Under the pieces are notes generated by a model. That model did not search any database. It saw only the letters and a program-made list of their open reading frames with translations, and was not told the DNA's origin. From Gordius sp. MW1 (lineage: Eukaryota > Nematomorpha > Gordioida > Gordea > Gordiidae): a stretch of 64,000 nucleotides of DNA. The translations under genes were made by a program, and so were the position numbers. The stretch's first letter is position 1; each line of letters starts with the position of its first letter. Of the stretch, positions 38,172-50,114 are shown piece by piece. The stretch is from the NCBI GenBank assembly GCA_964036665.1, contig OZ038529.1, positions 22,020,060 through 22,084,059 of the forward strand, given 5' to 3'.

Positions 38172-38333
38172 CATGGGCGTAGCCAGGGGGGGGAGGCGCC
38201 CCCCCCCACTAATTGGCAAAAAAAAATTTCAATGCAAAAAGCCTTAAAAATTAAAATAAATTAGTTTTGCCCCCCCCCTAATTAAACTTTTGAACGTTTG
38301 GCCCCCCCCATCCAAAACCTGGCTACGCCCATG
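38172..38333. repeat. CATGGGCGTAGCC-family copy (subfamily B), intact ends
   Basis: Begins CATGGGCGTAGCCAGGGGGG and ends aacctggctacgcccatg. The body carries the subfamily B marker cttttgaacgtttggcccc. Confidence 0.9.
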
Positions 38334-39075
38334 TTAGCATCTAGTAAGCAGTGCTTAGTACTTGATGACTTTGATAATGTTGCTATATTTTTTTAAGAAT
38401 ATTTTCCACTGGTTCTAAAGAAATATTCAAAAAAATTTAATACTTGTACTATTGAAAATAATTGACATTTCGTGATGCTAAATACATATTAATTAAAATG
38501 ATATATTATGATACTATAAATACAAGTCTCAGAATGCCCAGTTGTAAACCGACTATTATTATTTTTAAGTACAGCCCTTCCTGGGCATTGACATATGTTA
38601 CATTGCCTGTATTTGTCTACATCTGTCCAAGTTTTGATTATATGTTGATCAATTATTTATAAATTTTAACCCGACAGGTATCAGTGTAACATGTAGGTAA
38701 AGCAACTTTAGAACCAATTTTCCCGAAAACCATTGTTAATATAAACATTTTTAAAATTAAATTCGAAAGATTGGAGTGGGATAAATCATCTGATACAATT
38801 TTATTAGTTATTCATTGGTTCTGGAATTATACTCGTTAAAAAATCGTAAAAATCGCAATTCCGACCTAGCTGCTTTTAGTCAATATTTATGTACACTAAA
38901 CAATAAGTTTTTGCAACTTAATTTACAAATTTAAAATTGCATACTTTTTCAACATTTTTATAGTTTCATTTCAAATACATATGAGCACTTTAAACACTTA
39001 TAAAATTTGCCTTAAAGTCGAATCACCTTCAGGTTACACTGGGCAGTGCTTATGTGCCTAGCGTAACCTTTTTAA
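38334..39075. other. AT-rich intergenic DNA
   Basis: An open stretch at 38462-38662 has no ATG-led conserved protein. Nothing else seen. Confidence 0.4.
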
Positions 39076-39324
39076 CCCTCGAGAGCATTCGTGAAAATCC
39101 CGAACGCGAGAGCATTCGTGGGGTATATTTGGCCCCATTTTTTAACTTTTTATAACTATCGAACTGTTAATTGAAATTATCTCAGATTTTGAATATATGT
39201 TTGTAAAGGAACCTAATTAATGGTATAAATTTTAATAAATAATTAAACAATATTACAATAATTAATAACATTTTTCTTATGTCATATTATTTTTTTAAAT
39301 TTAAATGCCTCGCCTCATTTTACC

Positions 39325-39659
39325 TGTAGAGGCTCTTTCGCACTCTACTTTCCCTTGACCCCGTCTAGGCGAATTCTATCACGTGATTTTTATTTTAATA
39401 GCCCCTCGCTTGTACTTAACCATCACGTGATTTTTATTTTAATAGCCCCTCGCTTGTACTTAACCATCAGGTGATTTTTATTTTAATAGCCCCTCGCTTG
39501 TACTTAACCATCACGTTATTTTTTATTTTAACCTCGCTTGTATTCAATCATCGCCGGATTATTCAAATTATAATGGGCTCGCGCAGCTAGATAAGCACAA
39601 CTTTTAAAACTAACATTTATTATTCGTTTTTTCGCTTAATAATGAAATAAACCACTTCA
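39325..39659 (+). repeat. 5' LTR with 44-bp tandem repeats
   Basis: Units begin ATCACGTGAT at 39378 and 39422, ATCAGGTGAT at 39466 and a degenerate fourth at 39510. CACGTG is an E-box. A GAAATAAACC string near the end could be the polyadenylation signal in R/U5. Confidence 0.95.
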
Positions 39660-39674
39660 TTTGGTGACCCAAAA

Positions 39675-40468
39675 ATGTCCACGCAACCATCTGATATGGA
39701 GGTTAAAAGCGAAAATGCCACATATTTTAAACTGCCACAGTTTAACAATATAAACCCCCGCTCATGGTTCATCCAAATAGAGGCTCTTTTCTTGGTAAGA
39801 AAGATAAAAAGCGAAGCTACCAAAGTTGGGTACTTAATAGAAGCCTTGCCACTGGAAATAACCATCGAAATTCAAGATATCCTACAAAATATGCCCGACA
39901 TTTTACCCTATACAACCATGAAAGCAGCCATCATAGACCGCACTAGCCAATCCGATTCTGCTAGACTTCGTGCTCTTCTCACAACTGTCGAATTAGGAGA
40001 TCGCACCCCATCCCAGCTTCTGCGTTTCATGAAAAATCTTCTGGGAACGATTCCATGGATGAACGAGTTCTTAAAGAACTTTGGTTAGAAAAACTTCCAA
40101 AAAACATGACCGGCATTTTGGCAATTGTTTCTGACGAGCAGTCCCTCTCCAAATTGGCCGAAACTGCGGACAAAATTGTAGAGACCTACCAAAACTCCAC
40201 ATGTCCAATTGTAAATGTAATCACGGAAGATGAATCGACTCGGCTTAGGGAGATGATTGCAAAACTCACACAGGAGGTACAAAATTTAAAAATCTCAATC
40301 AATAGGCCACGTGATCGTTCCAACTCGAGACGCCGCAATCCCTCTACCGTTCGCCACCCTAGCGCGCATATTCAACCAAATATACTTTGTTGGTACCATT
40401 ACCGCTTTAAAGACAAGGCGCTCAAATGCGTGCAACCTTGCGCATTTAACCCCTCCTCGACAAACTAG
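39675..40468 (+). pseudogene. gag of the gypsy element, frameshifted
   Basis: The capsid-like polyprotein region is open from the ATG at 39675 to 40088 and then continues in another frame from about 40055 to 40468. The second part begins MDERVLKELW and ends with a zinc-knuckle-like CWYHYRFKDKALKCVQPC and a stop. Comparison with the older element's gag suggests that one nucleotide is missing near 40045. As read here the copy cannot make a full-length Gag. A sequencing or assembly error is possible. Confidence 0.8.
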
Positions 40469-40482
40469 TAGACCACCCAGGG

Positions 40483-43400
40483 ATGGCGACGCCTGGACTT
40501 GGTCTAAAACTTAGTCGCCTATTTTACATATTCGACAAATCCACGGGTCAGCGATTTCTCATTGACACAGGCGCAGAAATTTCCGTTATTCCGCCTTCTC
40601 GAGACCATTACTTGACCCCTTCATATGTGCAACTTCAGGCCGCCAATTCTACCCCTATCAAAACATATGGCCAAAAGCTTTTCACTTTGGACCTCGGCCT
40701 ACGCAAAGAATTTAGATGGATTTTTACAATAGCAGACGTTAAACAGCCAATCATCGGAGCCGATTTTCTTAATCACTACCATCTAGTAGTTGATATAAAA
40801 AAGAAGCAGCTTTTCGACACTCAAACGACATTAACATCTGCAGGCAAGGCTACATTCGCTACGTCAATCAACATACAAGTTGGGATAATTGGCACCTCCC
40901 CCATCAAATCACTACTTCAGAAGTATGCCTCCATAGTGTCCCCTTCTGATTATAAGACTCAAGTAACTCATAGCACTCAACACCATATCCACACCAACGG
41001 CCCCCCGGTTCGCTCAAAACCAAGGAGACTCTTCCCGGACAAGCTTAAGATTGCCCGAGACGAATTTACTCACATGCTCGAACTTGGTATAATCCGTCCC
41101 TCTAACAGTGACTGGTCCTCACCCCTGCACATGGTACCCAAGAAGGCCGCGGGAGATTGGAGACCTTGTGGCGACTATCGCATGCTCAACAGTCGTACAA
41201 TTCCCGACTGTTATCCCCTTCCCCACCTCCATGATTTTGCGCTGACCCTTTGCAATAAAACGGTATTCTCAAAGATCGACTTAGTCAGGGCATACCACCA
41301 AATTCCAATGGCCCCCGAGGATATTTCTAAAACCGCCATCACAACCCCGTTCGGTCTTTTTGAATTTCTTCGCATGCCATTTGGCCTTCGCAACGCTGCC
41401 CAGACGTTTCAACGCTTTATGGACCAAGTTTTTAGAGAACTTGATTTTGTTTTTGTTGACCTTGACGACGTACTCATCGCGAGTTCTTTCATTGATGAAC
41501 ACCATAATCATATTAGACTGGTTTTTGAAAGACTCAAGTCTTTCGGTATTAAAATCAGTCAGGATAAATGCGTATGGTGTCAAAACGAAATTAATTTTTT
41601 GGGACACAAAATCACCCCTCAAGGTTTGTCACCCCTTCAGGACAAGGTGGAAGCAATCCTCAATTTCCCACAGCCTACTTCGATGACTCAGTTGAGACGC
41701 TTCTTAGGGATGATTAATTTTTATAGACGGTTTATTCCGATGTGTGCCGATTTACTCAAACCTCTCACCGATTTGCTCGACGGTTCAAAGAAGACAATTT
41801 CCTGCACCCCGGAAGCTTCGACTGCTTTTAACAACGCCAAACTCGCTTTAAGCAATGTCGTGCCTCTCTCCCATCTTCAAAAAGACGCTCAACTCTCAAT
41901 CACCACCGACGCCTCCAACTCAGCTGTAGGAGCCGTATTACATCAAACATCTAACGGTAATACGCTGCCTTTGGCCTTTTTTTCCCAAAAGCTAACAAAA
42001 ACTCAACAACGATACAGTGCATTCGGTCGCGAATTATTAGCAATATATTTAACAATCCGCCATTACCGCCATTTTTTAGAAGGTCATGAATTCACTATTT
42101 ATACAGACCACAAGCCACTAACTTATGCTTTCAGTACACCTATCGACAAATACTCCCCGCGGGAGATTAGACAGTTAGACTATATTTCGCAATATACTAC
42201 CGATCTCCAATATATAGCTGGCAAATCAAATGTAGTCGCTGACACCCTCTCAAGGTCTGAAATTGATTCCGTTGATTTTAAAGACAGGCCCCTAGTAGAA
42301 AGGTTAGCTTTGGCTCAGATGGAAGAAAAGTCGGCATTTCAGGACCTAAAGTCCCTAAAATTAACGCAACTTCCTATACCTGGCTCTGATTTGACCGTGC
42401 AATGCGACATGTCCACAACCTCACCTCGACCACTTGTTCCAACTTCACTCAGACGCGTAATTTTTGATAACCACAACTTATCACACCCTGGCACGCGTGC
42501 AACACTTAAGCTGATTTCACGTCGATATGTTTGGCCCTCCATCAATAAGGATGTAAGGAAATGGGCCAAATCATGCGTTGCTTGCCAAAAATCGAAGATT
42601 CATCGTCACATAAAAGCCCCTTTAGGCACATTTGCTGAACCTGACGCTCGATTTAGCCACATCCACGTCGATCTCGTTGGTCCACTACCACCGTCGAATG
42701 GATATACCCACTTACTTACCATTATTGACCGTTTCACACGATGGCCTGTGGCCATGCCGATCCGTGACACCTCAGCCCAAACGGTTGCAAAAGCTCTGAT
42801 CAAGTATTGGATAGCTGACCTCGGAGTACCATCAAGCCTCACAACAGATAGAGGTCCCCAGTTTGAGTCCCAATTATTTCGGAATCTCACGCAACTCCTT
42901 GGTGTAAATCACATCACAACCACTGCCTATCATCCACAAGCCAACGGCATGATTGAGAGATTTCATCGACAGTTGAAAAGTTCCTTGATGGCACAAGGTG
43001 ACACAAACAAATGGGATGAGCTCTTACCATTAATTTTGCTTGGCATTCGAACCACAATCAAGGAAGACTTAGGTTGCACTCCAGCCGAATTAGTTTATGG
43101 CACTACACTTAGACTTCCCGGCGAATTTTTTACGAACTCAAGAACACCTCATAACGCCTCCGAATTCATTAAATGCCTAAAACAACATTTTTACCATTTA
43201 CCTTTTAAAAAAGTCAGGACACAATTGACAAATGCGAGTACAACTTCACTTCTTAAGGACTGTAAATACGTTTTTATCCGTAATGATTTCATTCGAAAAA
43301 GTTTGGTGCCACCATATGACGGCCCGTTCAGAGTAAAGTCCAAACATGCTAAATATTTTATTATTGAAAAAAACGGAAAAGCTGACTCAGTTTCGATCGA

Positions 43401-43596
43401 GCGATTGAAACCTGCATATTTAGATACTTCAACTGAGCCGCTTACGGCTACTGAAAATGTAAATCCACCCAAAGTTTGTCCCTCCGACGACATCGCCGGA
43501 CCAGCTAACTCCGACCCAGACCTAACAAAATCAAAAGAAAACCAATACATCACATCGAGAGGAAGGCACGTGCATTGGCGCTATAAACTACACTAG
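40483..43596 (+). CDS. pol polyprotein of the gypsy element (PR-RT-RNase H-IN), 1037 aa
   Basis: One open frame. Aspartic protease: [10 protein letters not shown], catalytic Asp28. Reverse transcriptase follows, with [13 protein letters not shown] and [14 protein letters not shown], but the active-site box reads VDLDD (about 41455-41469) where YxDD is normal. RNase H carries [14 protein letters not shown] and NVVADTLSR. Integrase has the LSHPG/CVAC zinc-binding domain, then a DDE core with VDLVGP, TDRGPQF and MIERFHR, and a GPF/ERLKP C-terminal domain. There is no chromodomain. It lies in a different frame from gag, starting 15 bases after the gag stop, so a frameshift or reinitiation would be needed. 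Intact length suggests recent activity; the YxDD change makes RT function doubtful. Confidence 0.93.
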   Translation: MATPGLGLKLSRLFYIFDKSTGQRFLIDTGAEISVIPPSRDHYLTPSYVQLQAANSTPIKTYGQKLFTLDLGLRKEFRWIFTIADVKQPIIGADFLNHYHLVVDIKKKQLFDTQTTLTSAGKATFATSINIQVGIIGTSPIKSLLQKYASIVSPSDYKTQVTHSTQHHIHTNGPPVRSKPRRLFPDKLKIARDEFTHMLELGIIRPSNSDWSSPLHMVPKKAAGDWRPCGDYRMLNSRTIPDCYPLPHLHDFALTLCNKTVFSKIDLVRAYHQIPMAPEDISKTAITTPFGLFEFLRMPFGLRNAAQTFQRFMDQVFRELDFVFVDLDDVLIASSFIDEHHNHIRLVFERLKSFGIKISQDKCVWCQNEINFLGHKITPQGLSPLQDKVEAILNFPQPTSMTQLRRFLGMINFYRRFIPMCADLLKPLTDLLDGSKKTISCTPEASTAFNNAKLALSNVVPLSHLQKDAQLSITTDASNSAVGAVLHQTSNGNTLPLAFFSQKLTKTQQRYSAFGRELLAIYLTIRHYRHFLEGHEFTIYTDHKPLTYAFSTPIDKYSPREIRQLDYISQYTTDLQYIAGKSNVVADTLSRSEIDSVDFKDRPLVERLALAQMEEKSAFQDLKSLKLTQLPIPGSDLTVQCDMSTTSPRPLVPTSLRRVIFDNHNLSHPGTRATLKLISRRYVWPSINKDVRKWAKSCVACQKSKIHRHIKAPLGTFAEPDARFSHIHVDLVGPLPPSNGYTHLLTIIDRFTRWPVAMPIRDTSAQTVAKALIKYWIADLGVPSSLTTDRGPQFESQLFRNLTQLLGVNHITTTAYHPQANGMIERFHRQLKSSLMAQGDTNKWDELLPLILLGIRTTIKEDLGCTPAELVYGTTLRLPGEFFTNSRTPHNASEFIKCLKQHFYHLPFKKVRTQLTNASTTSLLKDCKYVFIRNDFIRKSLVPPYDGPFRVKSKHAKYFIIEKNGKADSVSIERLKPAYLDTSTEPLTATENVNPPKVCPSDDIAGPANSDPDLTKSKENQYITSRGRHVHWRYKLH

Positions 43597-43629
43597 CCAC
43601 AACTCTCCGAGTGGAGCCCCGAGGATAGT

Positions 43630-43920
43630 TGTAGAGGCTCTTTCGCACTCTACTTTCCCTTGACCCCGTCTAGGCGAATTCTATCACGTGATTTTTATTT
43701 TAATAGCCCCTCGCTTGTACTTAACCATCACGTGATTTTTATTTTAATAGCCCCTCGCTTGTACTTAACCATCACGTTATTTTTTATTTTAACCTCGCTT
43801 GTATTCAATCATCACCGGATTATTCAAATTATAATGGGCTCGCGCAGCTAGATAAGCACAACTTTTAAAACTAACATTTATTATTCGTTTTTTCGCTTAA
43901 TAATGAAATAAACCACTTCA
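43630..43920 (+). repeat. 3' LTR, one repeat unit shorter than the 5' LTR
   Basis: Units with ATCACGTGAT at 43683 and 43727 plus the degenerate one at 43771. The unit with CAGGTG seen in the 5' LTR is missing. Confidence 0.95.
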
Positions 43921-44256
43921 TACCTCTTAACATCATATATTATGAAATGAATCAAAATTAAAATGATTTTTTATTAAAAGAAAGTTAAAAATGCATAAAA
44001 AATATAATTGCACAAACATAGGATGATATAAAAAAATACAAACATTTATTCATGGGGTACACAGGACCCCTGTGGCCAAAAAGATGCTTTTTTAAAAAGT
44101 AGTGGGCCAAAGGTAATAAAATTTTCCCCAAATTTAGTTCTTGCAAAAATATTAGACTACTGAAAAGGCCAGATCAATTCGTCTCTAAAGGCGTTTTATA
44201 TTTAAGTGTATAATTATCGTGGGGTCCGTGGTGTCGCACGTGCTCTCGAGGGTTAA

Positions 44257-45072
44257 TGATTTATTTATAAAACTATGGGATTGTTAATTTTTTCCTTATT
44301 TTTATTTGCAAATGTTGATAGTATAAAGGGGTTGGGGGTAGAATAGTCAAGAAAACCAAAAAGTCTTGACAAAACATTATTTTCGATATTCTCTAAGATT
44401 TGAAGCGGATACATGAATAAATGAGTGATGCTTGTTATATAATCATATAGATAGACTGCTCATATCATATATGTTGCATCATGGTTAATTGTGTGTCAAA
44501 TTTTCCTCCATTTTGAAGAGTACTACTGGTGTATTTTATTTTTACCCATGTAATTTTGCCCTAAAACAGTCTATATACCTTCCTTACTAGTTTATAAATT
44601 AAAACGAACGTCAATAAATTAATATCATACAAAATATTGATGGCGCTATATTATTAAATTATTCTTAATCGCAGTTTTTACATTTTTAATTTTTATGCAT
44701 TGTGTAAATAATATTTATTTTCAATTGCTGTTTTTGATATCTACCCATTTCTTTTTTGTTATTTACCATTTTATGATTATTTAATTTGCGAAAATTACTA
44801 ATGTCTGTGTGATCAACACTTTAACATATTCACATCAAAATGGTGGAAAAAGATGTACACATTTCGTGCGTTGATGAGCAGTCTATCTAGTCTATGTTAT
44901 GTATATAATAAGCAAATATATATTTCTATACAAATTTTATTTTAAAAGCGCTAAAATATAAACTTTGCAAATTAACTGCTCTACATAAATAATATATTTA
45001 AAAATTTTTGAACATTGATAGAGATTAAGATTAAGTTATTTTTAAAAATATGAAATTACATAATAAAGAGTA
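44257..45072. other. AT-rich intergenic DNA
   Basis: Nothing recognised. Confidence 0.4.
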
Positions 45073-45947
45073 GGGGAGATCGGGGACTAAATGGCCATGA
45101 AAAATTAAATCACGTTTGAAAAAAAAATAATAAAGTTTTTTATAATTTTTTTATTTGAATACATTTTTATAGTCTATTTCTAATGGAGGAAAATATAATA
45201 AGAAAAAAAGTGCTTATAGTTTTTTCATAAATTGAGTTTAAAAAAATCAAAATTCCTAGAAATTTTAAAAGAGCCCGGGCTAGTTATAGCTCTGTTCAGG
45301 GGATAGATTAACCCTGACGTTTTCACTTCTTAATAGTGTATGCTAACTCAAATTAATAAAAAGATTGTTACATTATAAAAAACATAGAAAATGCAAATGT
45401 AATATGATTGTATTTTCTATAATACAAATAAAAAAAGGGTGAAGATGACAATCTGACTCAAGTACACTTGAAAGATAGATTCTGCAATGGAGAAAACTTT
45501 CAGTCGTTTTTTAAAGTATAATCATAGTCTATTTCTATTTTAAATTACACTAAGTTATAAACAAAATTTTTGTTTTTTGTCATTTTTAAAACCCAATGAA
45601 AAATGGATAGTCCGACTAGCCCCGACCCCTATTTTTATGAACAATAAATTAAACATGTTATATTTTGAATAAAAATTTAATCTTCGGTTTTTATATAAAA
45701 ATATCCCTTTATAAGTTAAAACTTAAATTAGTCGAAAATATAAAGCCAAAAAAATTTTATGTGCAAAATACAAAATTTTCTCATGTAAATTTGATTCTTT
45801 TAAACAAAAAATGTTGTACTTATACCTTATGAAAAAATACACATATGGTTTAAATTTTAATTATATATCATTATTATTTAAAAAAATATTTACAACGATA
45901 ATAGTAACCCAAATAATTACAAAGATAATAGTAGCCCCGGTCTCCCC
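45073..45947. mobile_element. Candidate inverted-repeat element, ends GGGGAGAYCGGGG
   Basis: Left end GGGGAGATCGGGGACTA; right end, read inward, GGGGAGACCGGGGCTACT. Internal gcccgggctagttatagctc and gactagccccgacccc are related strings. No target duplication or ORF found. A repeat of this kind is plausible, but the class is unknown. Confidence 0.55.
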
Positions 45948-46459
45948 TTTTTGACTGTTAAAGGTTAAAATCTCAACAGTTTTTTGTCTTTGCAATTAAA
46001 CAACATAAAAAATGCTAAAAAACATAAATTAAATAAACAAAAATAGTAAGTTTTTAAATCAAGATATGTAATGTTTAAAACTTAGCTCACAAGCCGAACC
46101 ACATTACACCCACCTTTAAATAAGGCCCATGATTATGAAAGACTTGTTAAAACAATAAAAATATTTATTTCATAATACACTAAATCAATTAATAACACAG
46201 TCTAAAATGTGTAATTATATTAACAAGTTAATAATTGCAATTGAAAGTAACAAATGCTTCTTTTAACATGCATCAACCTTTAAAAAAATAGTGGATAAAA
46301 TGATTATATTCTTTGTTTAATACTGGTGTACAAATGATTATTGCATCTCATCAAAAATAATTATAGGTTGCCCGAGGGCATAATTAGCTGCCATTCTTCT
46401 CTTGAATCTTAGTTATTTAATCCACTCATTCCTGATATGTGTACTTTGATAAAGACTGT
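45948..46459. other. AT-rich DNA 3' of NTAN1
   Basis: Would contain the NTAN1 3' UTR. A minus-strand AATAAA is at about 46164-46169. Nothing else recognised. Confidence 0.4.
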
Positions 46460-47568
46460 TCATTTAATTTTCTCCCATTTCCCCGTTTCATGGTTCATTT
46501 TGTATGTATTGTTTTCTTTTATAACACTTTCCCCATCATGTGATAAATTGAGTACTTTAAACATTTCCCTTATTTTAGGCAAAAAGCTTTCAGATTCAGC
46601 ATAAGGTGAAGTTGAAAAGTTATTTAATAACACTTCATCTGGTAACATGGATATTAATGATCCCATTTTAACTTTAGGTATAAGAAAATCAAATTGAATA
46701 ATATCATGATTTATACCTTGTGGACTTATATTAATATAATTAGTATCAGCATTAATCAAATTCCTGGCTGACCTTAACAATGCATCAGGACCCTTTTGCA
46801 AAAATATTGCTGGGTTAGGAGGGGTCTGCAATAATGAATTTTTATGAACATTATATGCAACACCAGTAACAATTGGTATGGGTATGAGTTGGCTTTGAGT
46901 TAATTTTTCTTTAGTGATGTATTTTGTGTTAAGGTAGCCAGTGCAGAGCATAATGAGATTGAATGAAAATGCTTTCAAATTTGACATAGCAGCCAGAAGT
47001 GCTGTAGTAATCTTTTCTGAGAAACCTTGCTCATCCAAATATCCCCCATAAATCCATACATCAAATAAGGTAGAATTCGGTAATTGAGATGATTTATTTT
47101 CATTAAAAGTGTCATCCATTACCAATTCCATTAACACTTTATTTAACCATGACTAAAAATAGAGTTTATTTTAAGAATGACGTATGTGGTTAACTAGTAC
47201 TTTAATTATAAGCAATAGTAGATAATAATTTAATTAAAACATGTTCATAGAAACAAATATTTTTTTACATCTAGATTTTGATCATTGTCTATATGAGCCA
47301 TCATTATTGAAAAATTTATAGTATGCCTAATTAACAATATATGACAAGTTGTAGCTTCATCAGATCCGAGAATTTTAATTGCTGATTCCTGGGGATAAAT
47401 TAAACAATATTCTCTCTGATAAACATATAAAATAGAATTATCATCATCAAAAACTTTAATGTGATTGATATCTGGGTGGGAACGAGCAATTAAATTAGTA
47501 TGGTGTTTGAAAATTTCGTTAATGTTTATTGGAAAATTTATCAATTGATTATCAATTAATAAAGGCAT
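46460..47568 (-). CDS. NTAN1: Protein N-terminal asparagine amidohydrolase, 2 exons, 330 aa
   Basis: Deamidates N-terminal Asn to Asp, feeding proteins into the Arg/N-degron degradation pathway. Exon 1 is 47568-47269 (100 codons) and exon 2 is 47152-46460 (231 codons with stop), joined in phase 0 across a 116-bp intron with a GTAAAA donor and TTTTTAG acceptor. The start MPLLIDNQ matches the mammalian MPLLV start. The hallmark LGSDEATTCHI places the catalytic Cys at residue 75, as in human NTAN1. Further conserved segments are the VWIYGGY/DEQGFSEK region, the NLSTSP-like NNFSTSPYAE and the C-terminal GKWEKIK. Human is about 310 aa, so this copy is slightly longer. All of it looks functional. 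Confidence 0.95.
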
Positions 47569-47711
47569 CAATGAACAAAAAAAATTAGTGGTTTAGAGCT
47601 AACTTGGCACCAGTTTAATTTTAAAGAAAGCCAACAAATTGGTACAAACAGCAAGTAAGTGCAACTCATCACTTTTATCTACTCATCGCCCTAGGCTCCC
47701 CTTAAATCATC

Positions 47712-47933
47712 TCATAAAAACAATTTATGGGTTGGAATTTTTAAGGTTAATAGTTTAAGTTGAGCAAATGTTTGATTTTTATTTGTGTAGTTAAGTTTAA
47801 TGGATTTACAAACCTCGTGAATTGTGAAACATCTATCATTAATTGGTATTCGAATATCACAAATGTCTTGTTCACAAAATGACTTTATAAGCAAAACATA
47901 TAACGTCTTAATCAGACCTGAGAGTCTCTGATT
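47712..47933 (-). other. Unassigned exon-like open stretch upstream of NTAN1
   Basis: Reading ...SGLIKTLYVLLIKSFCEQD...RCFTIHE on the minus strand, it could be an exon from an AG at about 47930 to a GTTTGT donor near 47815. The composition looks like real protein, but I do not recognise it. A CATGGGCGTAGCC copy begins just upstream at 47949 and may have displaced the rest. It could also be chance. Confidence 0.25.
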
Positions 47934-47948
47934 TTAAAAATATGGTCT

Positions 47949-48114
47949 CATAAGCGTAGACAGAGGAGGGCGGCCGCCCCCCCCCCCTCTAAATGACAAA
48001 AAAAAATTTTAATGCAAACACCCTTAAAATTTAAAAAAATTATGTTTTGCCCCTCCCTAATTGAACTTTTAGACGTTTTGCCCCCCCCCAATCCGAAACC
48101 TTGCTACGCCCATG
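47949..48114. repeat. CATGGGCGTAGCC-family copy (subfamily B)
   Basis: Begins cataagcgtagacagagg, ends aaccttgctacgcccatg, and carries the subfamily B body. Confidence 0.85.
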
Positions 48115-48399
48115 TATGTTCTAGATAGTATGGTGTATTATATTTGATATATTGCTTACTATATCTTGTGAGCATCTAATTAATAACACCTTAAGCGAAC
48201 GTAGAAATCAGGTTTAAAACATATTGCAAGAATTTAGTCTATTTTTCTTTTAATTTTACAGAATATTTGATCAAGTATATTTAATACAGTATTGTATTTT
48301 ACCTTGATTTTTATTTTATAGATAAATTCAGGAATAGCAAACATGAATCTAATCAGAGATTTAGGTGTATTTAGGTTGACTGTTAAATAGTTATGCAAA

Positions 48400-49640
48400 A
48401 ATATAACCGCCTGCTAATCGCTAATAACGTACTCTTTAAACCCCCTAAAGCCAAATGCTACTCTAAAGGGTCATGAACCTTCTTCACCGAAAAGATCGCA
48501 GCTTAGCGGTCGATCGAGCTTTGCCCAGTACCCATGAGACGCAACTTTAAATGAGATAGGAGAAATGGCTCAGTGAGGGATTAGCCTCAAAGTGCGGATG
48601 TATAATTTAACCGTGGTAGGAAGAAACTGGGCCATCCCAAAAGCACTTTGTGTGCGAGCAACAAGAGTATGATTGATTCCGACCCTGCGTGCCAGCTGAA
48701 GGAGTTTTCGGAATCGGCGATACGCTGTTACGAATCGATTGGTATTGGTAGCGATGGCGGTGAAGGTGGCGGTGTATTTCAGTAGACATGAATCGTCTGC
48801 TGTAGAAAAAGAGAAAATAATTCGGCGAGTCCCCCTAAGAAATAAGGTATAAGCAGCCTCTAAGGGGAGACAATATTTTCATCTCTGTTGGGAGTCGATA
48901 AGCCATTTAGCCGGTACTCCCATTGCTCTACTAGTTTTCGCAAGCATTTCATAACGCTGGGCAGGGACGGCGCCTTTTTAAGGTTGCGGCTCTTAGGTGG
49001 ACCTCGGACTCGACTCCTGCCAGTTGCCTGACAAAGCTGTTTCCAGGTGGGTTCACCACTTCGACATCTTTAAAACCTATTACTTTTAACCACGTCGAGT
49101 CCTGGCGCGTAGCAGTTGTCCAATTTAATGGCCAGGCACATTGTATTTAGCTGGTCATCGATTGGAATAAGCTCGTAAAGCGTCATAGGCATTCTGCACA
49201 GCTTGGCTACATAAATGGCAAACAGTGCTTCATTGTCCCGTTTTACAGTTTTAGTATCTGGGCCCTGCATCAGCTCCTCTAGGCCATTGAAATGCGTCTT
49301 TATGACTGCTAAAACTGCGTCAACCATGCGTGGTGGCTCCGGGCTTGGTAGGATCTGCATTGTAGGTGATCGAACGTTCGAAGGTGGTGGACTGTAAGAT
49401 TGTTTTGCATTAATTGCATCAGCATCTCTGTTTGCCTATGGTAAGATTAGGGTTTCTTTTCTAGCGTCTTTGTAAATTGTAGGAAGTTTTCCATAATGCT
49501 ATCGAAAGTACTGGAGTTAGCGGTGGTTTTTTGTGGTGGCGAGGTCATTGTATCATCCGGCGTTAGGAAGAAAAAATTTGGGCTACCTTGAGACCTCGTA
49601 ATTGGCATTAACTACAAAAACACCAAAGCTAACACATTAA
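48400..49640 (-). pseudogene. GC-richer island, probable retroelement ORF1/gag-like remnant
   Basis: This stretch is visibly richer in G and C than its surroundings. On the minus strand 49360-49070 encodes NALFAIYVAKLCRMPMTLYE in a 96-aa frame, preceded in another frame by TMTSPPQKTTANSSTF at about 49545. A proline/serine-rich lead followed by a helical segment suggests a gag or ORF1 protein of a retroelement. No zinc knuckle or RT was found. The class is not established. Confidence 0.35.
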
Positions 49641-50114
49641 GTTAATCTTACGGTTAGTGGCACACCGAGCTATAAGGAGGCGAGGGACGTAAAAAGGGGC
49701 GTTAAATCTATGTCCGCTCATTATTCTTTCTATATTATTAAAAATTATTGCAACATAAGCAAATTTTTAATCTGCTACCGTTCCACGCAAGCTTTTTTAT
49801 TTAAACATGTTTTAGACAATTATGAAAGATTTTTTACATCCACGCTCAAATCGATTTTAATATATCTTTTAACACAAACACTTAGCTTGAAGCCACTCTT
49901 CAAATAAAATCCTGGGGTCTAGGTATTCGCTCACCAACCTGCGATTTCCTTAGCCGTTTACATCTTTATCCCTATCATTCAAACAACCCATTAACCTCGT
50001 CCTATTCTTACACAATCCATCCATCAATCAAGCCATAGCTGGGAATGAGAATGTCAACTTATGGGTTAATATACCACAATCATATACCCAAAATGATTTG
50101 GATGCAAGTTTAGT

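Larger units (their letters stand above)
39325..43920 (+). mobile_element. Structurally complete Ty3/gypsy retrotransposon, TSD TACC
   Basis: 5' LTR 39325-39659 and 3' LTR 43630-43920 both run TGTAGAGG...CACTTCA. The 4-bp duplication TACC flanks the element (39321-39324 and 43921-43924). A primer-binding region starting TTTGGTGACCC follows the 5' LTR, and a purine-rich gtggagccccgaggatag precedes the 3' LTR. Coding order is gag, protease, RT, RNase H, integrase, with no envelope. The LTRs differ by one 44-bp repeat unit and about one substitution elsewhere, so insertion is recent. Confidence 0.95.
39076..44252. mobile_element. Non-autonomous piggyBac-like element, TTAA target, interrupted by a gypsy element
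   Basis: 12-bp inverted ends CCCTCGAGAGCA/TGCTCTCGAGGG lie directly inside TTAA on both sides (39072-39075 and 44253-44256). That is the piggyBac target signature. The left end repeats gcgagagcattcgtg as a subterminal direct repeat. Without the gypsy insertion it is about 0.58 kb, too short for a transposase. Inner sequence includes cacaggacccctgtgg, a small palindrome. Confidence 0.85.

Noticed and set aside
41211-43553. Minus-strand open stretches inside pol
   Set aside because: Antisense shadows of the intact pol frame.
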